The translations under genes were made by a program, and so were the position numbers. Of a stretch of DNA of 21,016 bases, positions 7,787 through 15,070 are shown piece after piece; position 1 is the first letter of the stretch; each line of letters starts with the position of its first letter. The notes beneath the pieces are model-generated. The model did not search any database and was not told the origin of the DNA. It worked only from the letters and a program-made list of their open reading frames with translations. This DNA comes from JBOGFC01 sp050742155. GTDB taxonomy: Bacteria; Actinomycetota; Acidimicrobiia; Spongiisociales; JALYHC01. Location of the stretch: positions 1-21,016 of the forward strand of contig JBOGFC010000136.1 in assembly GCA_050742155.1 (NCBI GenBank), in the 5' to 3' direction.

Positions 7787-7974
7787 CACCCCGAGGAGCG
7801 TACTCGGGGATCCCCGCGGGTCCCAGCATCCCCAATCGGGGGACCCCGCCGGCGAGCGGCTTTGAGCAGGATGCGCAGCAGGACCACGGCAGCCGAGGGA
7901 GTGAGCACCGGCGGCTCGGCCTGCACCTGGACGGTTGGGTCCCGGCCAGCCTGGACGACCTGGTCCGCTGCCAT
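7786..7974 (-). CDS. Conserved small protein coupled to the recombinase (copy 1)
   Basis: This 62-aa protein is encoded directly upstream of recombinase 1, and its TGA overlaps the recombinase ATG (TGATG). A homologue of 63 aa stands in the identical position before recombinase 2. The shared core is LTPxAAxVLLRILLKAARRxG, an amphipathic basic helix. The N-termini also align (MAAxxVVxxGRD). In the core the two copies differ mostly by synonymous third-base changes (for example ACT/ACC, CCC/CCG, AAA/AAG, GCT/GCC), so it is genuinely translated and selected as protein. I do not recognise the family. Fixed coupling to the recombinase suggests a partner, such as a directionality factor, but that is inference. 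No strong ribosome-binding site is visible. Confidence 0.7.
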   Translation of the reverse strand: MAADQVVQAGRDPTVQVQAEPPVLTPSAAVVLLRILLKAARRRGPPIGDAGTRGDPRVRSSG

Positions 7975-8771
7975 GACGCCAGAGTCGGTCCGAGCGGTTT
8001 CAGCAGAGTCTCAGAAACGGATTCAGATCGGTCGCAAAACCGGACGCGACCGGTCGTGTGGATCACCATGCCGGAGCCAACCACCGGAGTCGGCGGCAGC
8101 CCCGCTGCCTGGGGTTTCGCGTGGTTTGCGTCCGATTTGAATCCGGGCTGAAAGGGTTCCTGAAAGGGTTGGTGAAAGGGTCGCTGCGGTGCGACCCTGA
8201 AAGGGTTCGTTTATGTCCAGCGAATGATGGAGATCGCATGCCCGGGGATCGCGCTGTACCGTCGGTCACCCGGGAACTCCCCTTGCAATCCGAAGGCCAA
8301 CCTGCCGCAGCGTCCTATCCGAGGGTCTGAGCGCCCCCGATGACCTGGGGAAACGCGCTCATCGAGGGAAAGACCGTTCTCCGCTCAACTAAGCCACCGT
8401 ACCCACGCAGCCAGACCTACCGAACTCGAAGGAGTCCCGATGAACCCGAGCGCGACACTGATCTCGATCCGGATCCCAATCACTCCTGCCCGATGAGCGA
8501 CCTCACGGACAGCTCCAGCGGCATCACCCGCAACCTCCCTCTCAAGACACACGCAGTTGCAACACAGTTGCTGCCCTGATTCGTCGTCGTAGGGGGGAAG
8601 GTGCATCACGCTGCCCGCTGGGTCGCTCACGGGGTCGATCAGCCTAAGCTGCCTACCTAACCTGAGGACCTCGGAGCTCCGGGACTTAGCAAATCGTTGT
8701 ACGTGCGTGCGTATCAAGGACGGGAAGTAGGCGAGGGGAAGAAGGGGAACTTTTCTCCCACCTAGGGGAGG
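7975..8771. other. Conserved non-coding block upstream of recombinase 1
   Basis: I see no convincing gene in these roughly 800 bp. Long stretches are collinear with 14031 to about 14725 upstream of recombinase 2. Shared features are a GGCAGC-N3-GCTGCC hairpin (8095-8109), four TGAAAGGGT repeats, TGACCTGGGGAAACGC (from 8341), a GGAG-N5-ATG (8431-8442) and the inverted repeat GCAACACAGTTGC (8559-8571). Short reading frames exist after 8440 and 8493. They are not preserved between copies: the first is out of frame with its counterpart, and substitutions fall mainly at first and second codon positions on either strand. A DNA-binding region, recombination site or untranslated RNA is more likely than a protein gene. 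Confidence 0.6.
8149..8207. repeat. Iteron-like direct repeats TGAAAGGGT(T/C), four copies
   Basis: Copies start at 8149, 8161, 8173 and 8198, with spacings of 12, 12 and 25 bp. The regular spacing, about one helical turn or two, suggests a protein-binding array. The matching region of element 2 has diverged copies at the same spacing. They lie upstream of the leftward small gene-recombinase operon and could be its operator or an accessory site. Confidence 0.6.
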
Positions 8772-9143
8772 TCACTCGTCCCCGATCACCCACGTCTCGC
8801 CGTGGCAGATGGGCGGCTCCCGGCGAGCCACCTCCTCCCCGGCGTCGTTTCGGGCAATCAGCGGACGGTCAGTGCATTCCGGGGTACCAGAGACCAGGAC
8901 GGTGTTTCCAGGGTTGACAGGTCCCAGGTCCGCCTCCCGGCCCGGCCTCGGGTAGAAGATGTGGATGCGCTGGTCCGTCTCGTTCTTGACGCTGACGGCT
9001 TCCCTGACCGTGCTCGGCTCGATCGGCATCAATCCGCATGCACTCACCAGAAGCGCCACGACCAGCCCTGCAAAGGCGATTGGACGCCGAGACCTTCTTG
9101 GGAGGCCACGAGGCTTCTTCGCTAGCGCTCGCGAAATCTTCAT
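8772..9143 (-). CDS. Small putative lipoprotein
   Basis: This 123-aa protein has a basic N-terminus (KKPRGLPRRSRRP), a hydrophobic stretch (IAFAGLVVALLVSAC) and a lipobox VSAC, so it is probably exported and lipid-anchored. The mature part is short, with two Cys late in the chain (PECTDRP and PPICHGE). It shows VKNETDQRIHIFYP, reminiscent of small beta-sandwich proteins, but I cannot name a family. I chose ATG 9143 because GGGAGAG lies about 6 bp upstream. A longer frame to 9374 would put the signal peptide in the middle of the protein. It is divergent from the protease-propeller gene with 67 bp between starts, so the two may share a control region. It is element 1 cargo. Confidence 0.7.
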   Translation of the reverse strand: MKISRALAKKPRGLPRRSRRPIAFAGLVVALLVSACGLMPIEPSTVREAVSVKNETDQRIHIFYPRPGREADLGPVNPGNTVLVSGTPECTDRPLIARNDAGEEVARREPPICHGETWVIGDE

Positions 9144-9210
9144 CGCGGCTCTCCCTGCCGCTGATCTGCGCCCGAGGCTAACGTGATCGCACAGAATTGG
9201 GTAGGGATCC

Positions 9211-12060
9211 ATGCCTAGGCGGGGCGGCTTGCTTGTATTCACACGTACGACGATCGTCACGCTGGCAGCCTGGTTGAGCCTTTTCGTAGGAGTCCAGGGA
9301 CCGTCCGCCCAGGGAGCCTCCGATCCGGAAGGGATCGATCTGCTGCGCCAAGACTTCGAAGCGGGCCTGATCACGGTCGACGACTTCGCGCGGTATGGGA
9401 TCTACGCCCTGCTCGAGCCTCGGCTCTTGCCGGTCCGCTACCTCTCCGACCACTACCCGGACGACGACTTGGCCATCGTGGAGTTCTTCCAGCACTGGGA
9501 GGAACTGGCCCCTGCAACGCAAGCGGAGATCGAGCAGTTCTTCACCAATCTCCGGGACGGCTATTACTACACCTTGGAGGTCGACCTAGGGGTGTCCCTC
9601 TCCGAGTGGCCGGAGTGTGTGGAGGACCTGGGCTTCCTCGAGCTCCCCAGCCTGGCCTGCCACCACTCGACCGAGCACTTCCGGATCACCTATACGCTGC
9701 CCGGCTTCCTTGGGGGAGTGCCAGCGGAGGACGGAGACGGCAACCAGGTGCCCGACTACGTCGACAACGTGGCCGCCTCCTTGGAGTCGGCCTGGACCAC
9801 CTATTTCGATCTCGGCTACCCGGCTCCCACGGTGACCATCGAAGTGAGCATCACCGGAGCGGTCCCTGATGGCAGGGGAGTGGCACCGCCCACCAACGAC
9901 ATCGTCCTCTCCAACGTGGGAGCCGAGCACTACCTGCCCCGCCACGAGCTCTTTCATATCTTCCAGTGGGAGTACGGGTCACCCTCAGCCGATCCAGTGT
10001 GGGAGCGCCTGCCAGCACGGGTCGAGTGGGCCAGGCGACGAGGAACGCTCTGGTGGATGGAGGCCACCGCCGAGTGGGCGGCTCATCAGGCGAGTCTCTT
10101 CCCGGGTGCAGAGGAAGCGCTCTTCTACGCCCGGCGCCTGCCCGACTTCCTCGGACGGCCTCACCTGGCTCTGGACAGCTATGAAACCCCGAAGGTGGTC
10201 GGACCAAAGAGGGAGTACGGGGCCTTCATTCTGGCTGAGTACCTGGAGGAGCGGTTCGGGACGCCTGGAGTAATCAGGGAGACGTGGGACCGGACCGGAG
10301 CCCCGAACGGCCCGGGTGGACTTCAGGGAGTAGCGGATGAGGTGCAAGAGCGGGGTGACTTCGCCCAGGAGCTTGCGGAATTCGCCCGTCGCAACTACCT
10401 GCTTGCCTACGGAGACGCGGATCTCGAAGCATGGAAGGACGAGCTCAGAGACGACGCTCTGACGGCTGCCAACGACCTCGGCGACGCCCGGCCGGCCAGA
10501 TTACGCCACGATCTCGACCATGGAATCCCCGAGACAGGATCGGCGACCATCGAGCCGGGAGGAGCCCTCTACGTCGACCTGGCACCCACGATCACCGCGG
10601 TGGAGGGCACCCTGAGCGTGGAGGTGACCCGAGACGCGGCAGGGGAGCTCGACCTCGCCCTCTTGGTATTCTCCGAATATCCCTCCCTCTGCGAGGAGGC
10701 GGGGTTCACCTTTGCAGGCGATCAAGGCATAGCCACCGTCGACGTGGGTGGGCAATGTCGATACGCCACGCTGGTCGCCACCCACACCAACCCGGTATCG
10801 GGCACCACCTCCCCCCTGGACTGGACGGCTACCCACCAGGCTCAGCTGACCACCCGTGTCTCGGTGAGCTCGAGTGGCGGGCAGGCGAACAACTTCAGTT
10901 TCAATCCCGTCCTCTCTCCTGATGGCCGGTACGTGGCCTTCGGCTCTCACGCCTCCAACCTGGTGCCAGACGATACCAACGGCGTTCCGGACGTCTTCGT
11001 CCACGATCGGGCCACCGGCGAGACCTCCCGAGTCTCGGTGAGCTCGGCAGGAGAGCAGGCCGACCACTGGAGCACCTCTCCGTCCATCTCCTCCGATGGC
11101 CGGTACTTAGCCTTCGAGTCCCTTGCCTCCAATCTCGTCCCGGGAGACATCGGGCGGGATGTCTTCGTCCACGACCGGGCCACCGGTGAGACCACCCGAG
11201 TCTCGGTGAGCTCGGCGGGAGAGCAGGGGAACGACGAGAGCCACTCACCTTCGATCTCCGCCGACGGGCGGTACGTGGTCTTCTGGTCTTGGGCCTCCAA
11301 CTTGGTGGAAGGCGACACCAACGGATTCGGCGATGTCTTCCTCCACGACCGTTCCACGGGGGAGACCACCCGGGTCTCGGTGAGCTCGGCAGGCGCCGAA
11401 GGAAACCAGGAGAGCAGAAACTGGCGACCCAGCATCTCGGATGACGGGCGCTACGTCCTCTTCGAGTCGGATGCCAGCAACCTTGTTGGGGGCGACACCA
11501 ACGACCGGACTGATGTCTTCCTTCACGACCATTCCACCGCGGAGACAACCCGGGTGTCGGTGAGTTCATCTGGAGAGGAAGCCGACAACTTCAGTGGCGC
11601 CGCCTCAATCTCGGCCGACGGGCTTCATGTTGTCTTCGGATCGGCGGCCACCAACCTGGTGGACGGCGACACCAATGGCACCCGAGACGTTTTCCTCCAC
11701 GGTGTCGCTACTGGCACCACGAGCCGGGTCTCGGTGGGCACCAGAGGCGAAGAAGGCAACGACATCTCCTTCCAAGCCGCCATCTCGGCGGATGGGAACT
11801 TCGTCGCCTTCGCCTCGTTAGCCACCAACCTGGTGTCCGGGGACGGGAACGGGGCTATAGACGTATTTCTCCGTGACCTCGCAAGCAGCGTCACGAGCCG
11901 GGTCTCGCTGAGCTCCCTAGGGGACGCGGGCGACGCCGACAGCCTCTCGCCTTTTCTCTCTGGAGATGGGAAATACATCGCCTTCCAGTCGGATGCCGCC
12001 AACCTTGTGAGCGGGGATACCAACGCGGCGCGGGACGTGTTCGTTCGCTACCAACCCTGA
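9211..12060 (+). CDS. Secreted HExxH metalloprotease-like protein with 7-bladed PD40/TolB-like propeller
   Basis: This 949-aa exported protein has an N-terminal signal peptide (hydrophobic about residues 10-28, Ala-rich cleavage region near 35). DGDGNQVPDYVD near residue 175 is a Ca-binding-type loop often seen just before MXAN_6640-like metalloprotease domains. HELFH (residues 245-249) is the zinc motif, with candidate third ligands E284 and E288 in WMEATAEW. From about residue 545 there are seven tandem repeats of about 58 aa with the pattern TRVSVSS...SISxDGRYVxF.S.ASNLVxGDTNGxxDVFxHDxxTGET, matching a seven-bladed beta propeller of the PD40/TolB kind. It is probably a surface or secreted peptidase; the substrate is unknown. 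ATG 9211 follows TAGGG. It is the main cargo of element 1. Confidence 0.85.
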   Translation: MPRRGGLLVFTRTTIVTLAAWLSLFVGVQGPSAQGASDPEGIDLLRQDFEAGLITVDDFARYGIYALLEPRLLPVRYLSDHYPDDDLAIVEFFQHWEELAPATQAEIEQFFTNLRDGYYYTLEVDLGVSLSEWPECVEDLGFLELPSLACHHSTEHFRITYTLPGFLGGVPAEDGDGNQVPDYVDNVAASLESAWTTYFDLGYPAPTVTIEVSITGAVPDGRGVAPPTNDIVLSNVGAEHYLPRHELFHIFQWEYGSPSADPVWERLPARVEWARRRGTLWWMEATAEWAAHQASLFPGAEEALFYARRLPDFLGRPHLALDSYETPKVVGPKREYGAFILAEYLEERFGTPGVIRETWDRTGAPNGPGGLQGVADEVQERGDFAQELAEFARRNYLLAYGDADLEAWKDELRDDALTAANDLGDARPARLRHDLDHGIPETGSATIEPGGALYVDLAPTITAVEGTLSVEVTRDAAGELDLALLVFSEYPSLCEEAGFTFAGDQGIATVDVGGQCRYATLVATHTNPVSGTTSPLDWTATHQAQLTTRVSVSSSGGQANNFSFNPVLSPDGRYVAFGSHASNLVPDDTNGVPDVFVHDRATGETSRVSVSSAGEQADHWSTSPSISSDGRYLAFESLASNLVPGDIGRDVFVHDRATGETTRVSVSSAGEQGNDESHSPSISADGRYVVFWSWASNLVEGDTNGFGDVFLHDRSTGETTRVSVSSAGAEGNQESRNWRPSISDDGRYVLFESDASNLVGGDTNDRTDVFLHDHSTAETTRVSVSSSGEEADNFSGAASISADGLHVVFGSAATNLVDGDTNGTRDVFLHGVATGTTSRVSVGTRGEEGNDISFQAAISADGNFVAFASLATNLVSGDGNGAIDVFLRDLASSVTSRVSLSSLGDAGDADSLSPFLSGDGKYIAFQSDAANLVSGDTNAARDVFVRYQP
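10846..12057 (+). repeat. Seven in-frame propeller repeats, about 170-180 bp each
   Basis: These are tandem coding repeats within the protease-propeller gene. Each begins near CGGGTCTCGGTGAGCTC and ends in GACGTCTTC-(C/G)TCCACGA. Blades 1 to 4 are the most alike at DNA level, suggesting recent duplication or conversion. The last blade ends VFVRYQP and lacks the start of an eighth strand set, consistent with a closed seven-bladed ring. Confidence 0.8.
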
Positions 12061-12155
12061 GGGGCTCTCATGTGATCCCCGTGGTCGAGATCCGGGTGTT
12101 ACGCCGAGGACAACCTCCTGCTTTCTTCTCGCGCCGTCCCGCTGGGAGTGGACTG

Positions 12156-13839
12156 TTACGCTGTAAGGCGCAGGACCGCCTCCCATGGGTCGCGTGTACT
12201 TGGGGTTGCAATCCCTCCTCCGACACGCACCTTTACCCCACGCGGTTTCATCTCGACGGTGACGCGCCCTTCGGGGTGGTAGGTCAGGTCAACGCCCAGC
12301 TCGGTGTAGAGGTCGGCTTTGTCCTCGGGGTCGGCCTCGGCGAGCACCTGGACGATATCTCGGAGGGCTTCGACCAGCGCCCTGACCTGTGAGGGGGTGA
12401 GCTTGCCGCCGGGGACCGGGCGGCCCAATTGGGCCTCGAGCTGGCGTCGCTCCCGCTGGACTTGGGCCATCCACCGGACGACGATCTTGGGATCCGCTCC
12501 TTCGTCGAGCACGGCCTGGTACTGGCCGAGGCGCCGGTCGCAGTCTCGAATCCGCTCGGTGAGTGCTTCCTGCCGCGCCTCTGCCTCCGGGTCGGGTTGG
12601 GAGGCTCCGGCGAGGATCTGAGACGTCTCCTCCAGGCGGTCGGGGCCGAACAGGGAACCGAGCCACTGGTCCAGCCCCGGGGTCAGCGCCCCCTCTTTGA
12701 CATAGACGTTGCGGGGATGCTCGCCTGGCCCGATCCCGTACTCCTGGGGGAATCGGCACCGGTAATAGGGCTGGTGGTGGTTCTGCTGGCCTTGCATCCG
12801 CCGTCCACAGATACCGCAGCGGATGAGACCGGAGAGCAGGTAGTGACGGCCAGGGGGGCGGCGAGCGGGCCGTGGCTTGCGTCGACCGAACGCTTGCTGG
12901 GCGGCCTGGAAGAGTCCCGGGTCGATGATGGCTTCGTGAGCAGGTTGCTCTGACCACACCCAGTCCTGGGGGCGGTTCCAGCACATCTTGGTCTGATGTC
13001 CCAGGCCGACATCCTCGACGTCGATGAGGACCTCGTCACGTCGCTGCCGGTTCCACACTTGGTGGCCGGTGTAGCGAGGATTGGTGAGAATGGCCCGCAC
13101 CGCCGACTTCGCCCAGGCGCCGCGGCTTCCAGCCCGGTGACGGTTGCGCTCCGGGTCGTAGGCCGAAGGCGACGGGATGCCGTCTCGGGTGAGTTCGGTG
13201 GCAATGGCGTGGAGGCCTTTGCCGTCGACGAAGGCCTGAAAGATGCGCCGCACGATGGAGGCGGTTTGCGGATCAGGCTCGAGCCGGCGGAGTCGCTGCC
13301 CGGTTGGACGGGTTGGGGTGGGGTCCGGCGTCGACCAGCCGGTAGCCGTAGGGTGGCCTGCCCCCCAGGAAACGGCCTTTGAGGGCAGCTTGGGCGGCCA
13401 TAGCCGCTCGGACTCGGGTCTTGATCCGGTTGCGTTCCCCTTTGCTCATCCCCCCGTAGAGGCTCATCACGATCTCGTGGGCATCCGAGCCTGGGTCGAT
13501 CGCTCCTCCCACCTCCGGTACCCACAGTTCCACCCCGTAGTGCACGAAGACGGGGAAGGTGAGGCCGAACTGGTTGCCGTAGAAGGCCCGCTGCGGCTCC
13601 CCGATCACCACCGCCTCAAATTCCCGATCGGGGTCGGCAAGAGCCTCCAGGAGCCTTGAAGCCTCCGGACGGCGAGACCAGGGCAACGAGCGGGACAGGC
13701 CCACATCGAAGAACTCGCAGACGATCTCTCCGGCTGCGGGTTCGATCAGCTGGCGGGCTCGGGCCACCTGCCAGTTACGGGACGACTCAGGGTCCTGCTG
13801 GTCCTCGGTGGAGACCCGCCCGTAGAAGCCGAAGCGCAT
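12156..13839 (-). pseudogene. Large serine recombinase of element 2, disrupted by a frameshift
   Basis: This is a close paralogue of recombinase 1. The N-terminal part (13273-13839) has MRFGFYGRVSTEDQQ and GGMSKGERNRIKTR, then goes out of frame after GPHPNPSN at about 13302. One extra base (or two missing) restores GQRLRRLEPDPQTASIVRRIF and the rest of the protein. The rest holds the NPRYTGHQVWNRQRR recombinase segment, CGICGRR/YYRC zinc ribbon and coiled coil. The frame crosses att2 and ends VLRLTA at 12156, using about 19 codons from the far side of the core. A single-base sequencing error is possible; otherwise the gene is dead. The catalytic domain alone and a C-terminal product from about 13253 remain as open frames. 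Confidence 0.85.
12218..12226. other. att2: attachment core between elements 1 and 2
   Basis: CTCCGACAC is identical to the tRNA-Leu 3' end. The right flank encodes the recombinase 2 C-terminus and is nearly identical to that of att3 over about 35 bp (12216-12253 vs 17231-17266). The left flank is not tRNA T-arm. TGGGGT (12201-12206) and ACCCCA (12235-12240) form inverted arms about the core. Confidence 0.7.
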
Positions 13840-14030
13840 CAGCGGCCCGAGGATACCGCCGCGTCCCCCCGACTCCCAGGATTGGCGGTTGAGAGGCCCT
13901 TCCGGCGGGCGGCCTTGAGGAGGATGCGCAACAGCACCGCCGCCGCCCTCGGGGTGAGCTCGGGCACCTCTGCGGCGTGGACCTTACCGTCCTGGTCCCG
14001 GCCATCGTCGACGACGTGGGTCGCTGCCAT
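13839..14030 (-). CDS. Conserved small protein coupled to the recombinase (copy 2)
   Basis: This 63-aa homologue of the small protein at 7786-7974 also overlaps the following recombinase start as TGATG. The conserved core LTPRAAAVLLRILLKAARRKG is followed by a variable Gly/Ser-rich C-terminus. This copy has stayed intact while its recombinase partner is frameshifted, so either the damage is recent or the protein has its own role. The function is unknown. A directionality factor or regulator is a reasonable guess from its fixed position only. Confidence 0.7.
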   Translation of the reverse strand: MAATHVVDDGRDQDGKVHAAEVPELTPRAAAVLLRILLKAARRKGLSTANPGSRGDAAVSSGR

Positions 14031-15070
14031 GGGCCCAGGGTCGGTCCCAGGGGTTTCACCACAGTCGCAGAATCGGATTCAAGACAGACGCAAATCGGAC
14101 GCAAGCGGAGGCAACCCGACGCCTGGATCAGCAATCCGGAGCCAGCCGACCGAGATCGGTGGCAGCCTCGCTGCCAGGGGTTTCGCGCGGTTGCGATCGA
14201 TTTGAAATCGGAGTGAGAGGGCTCCTGAGAGGGCTCTTGCGACTCTGCTGAAAGGGTCGCCGTCGTTCATCACCCGCGAACGAGGGAAGATTGGCATGCG
14301 GAATCTGGGGGTCCGGCACAGGCGCCGAGCGCGCGGGAGATTTCGAGGTGTCGAGGGCAACCCAGCGTCCGAACCAAGGGCCTGAGCACCGCGGTGACCT
14401 GGGGAAACGCCCTCATCGAGTCGAAAGACCTTTCTCCGCCTCAACGAAGGTACGGAACCGACCAAGCACACCTACCCACCCTACAGGAGTCCCGATGAAC
14501 CAACCGCTGACACCGATGCTCACCGGACCCGATCACCCGCCCCCGATGAGCGAACTCACGGACAGCTTCAGCGGCACCACCGGCAACCCCCCTTTCAGGA
14601 CACACGCATCTGCAACACAGTTGCGTCCACCTGCGGAAACGTGGTGAGGGTCCCCCGGCGAAGGACAGCGCCGGCCAGAGATCCTGCTGTGGGGTCGTCC
14701 GCAACTTGTTGCGCGTGCGTGTGGGGGTCCGGTTGGTTTCAAGTCTCGGTGGCTCAAGACCCAGGTGCGTTCGCACATGCTGATGATGGCGACTCAGGGC
14801 ACGCCGAGTCCGCTCCTGTTTCTCGGAGGGCAGTCGTCTGGCCTTAGCTCCCCAGCTGGCTTCCTTGGTATCATTGCCTCGGAGGACCGAAGTGGACCAA
14901 TCCGGGATCCAGGGGCCCACTCCACCCAAGTGTCGGCGGGTCCACCGCTCGCACTCTGGCCAAGACGTCCGTGGCCAGAGGGGGAAGCTGGTCGCCGCGG
15001 AGTCAGGCCCGGTGGTACTAATCGGCCCGGGTCAGGATCCCGGTGCGTTGTGTTAGGAGGTGTTCGGGCG
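14031..15070. other. Non-coding region upstream of recombinase 2 and before the YVTN gene
   Basis: The first 700 bp parallel the block at 7975-8715. Shared features are the hairpin GGCAGC-N3-GCTGCC (14161-14175), TGAGAGGGCT repeats, TGACCTGGGGAAACGC (from 14395), GGAG-N5-ATG (14486-14497) and GCAACACAGTTGC (14612-14624). A second inverted repeat, GCAACTTGTTGC, is at 14701-14712. A 50-aa frame from ATG 14495 exists but is not conserved as protein. The rest (about 14725-15070) is unique to element 2 and I see no gene in it. CCGGG/CCCGG (15027-15043) is a small hairpin just before the YVTN ribosome-binding site. Confidence 0.55.
14214..14258. repeat. Iteron-like repeats of element 2
   Basis: TGAGAGGGCT occurs at 14214 and 14226, and TGAAAGGGTC at 14249, with spacings of 12 and 23 bp. 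These correspond in place and spacing to the four TGAAAGGGT repeats of element 1. The first two copies changed in the same way at two positions, which suggests concerted change or co-evolution with a binding protein. Confidence 0.5.

Noticed and set aside
8149..8207. CRISPR array
   Set aside because: Repeats are about 10 bp with 2-15 bp gaps, far too short for CRISPR repeats and spacers, and there are no cas genes.
8063..8269. Minus-strand frame with NPF repeats
   Set aside because: The peptide repeat simply reflects the 12-bp DNA repeat. The matching frame in element 2 has different spacing and sequence, so DNA-level repeats explain it better.
8440..8579. Short plus-strand frames after a GGAG-N5-ATG in element 1, and the 50-aa frame at 14495-14647 in element 2
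   Set aside because: The start context is conserved, but the frame is not (53 versus 51 bases between the two ATGs), and substitutions do not favour third positions.
9144..9374. N-terminal extension of the small lipoprotein
   Set aside because: It would bury the signal peptide inside the protein and overlap the divergent gene, and the ribosome-binding site is at ATG 9143.
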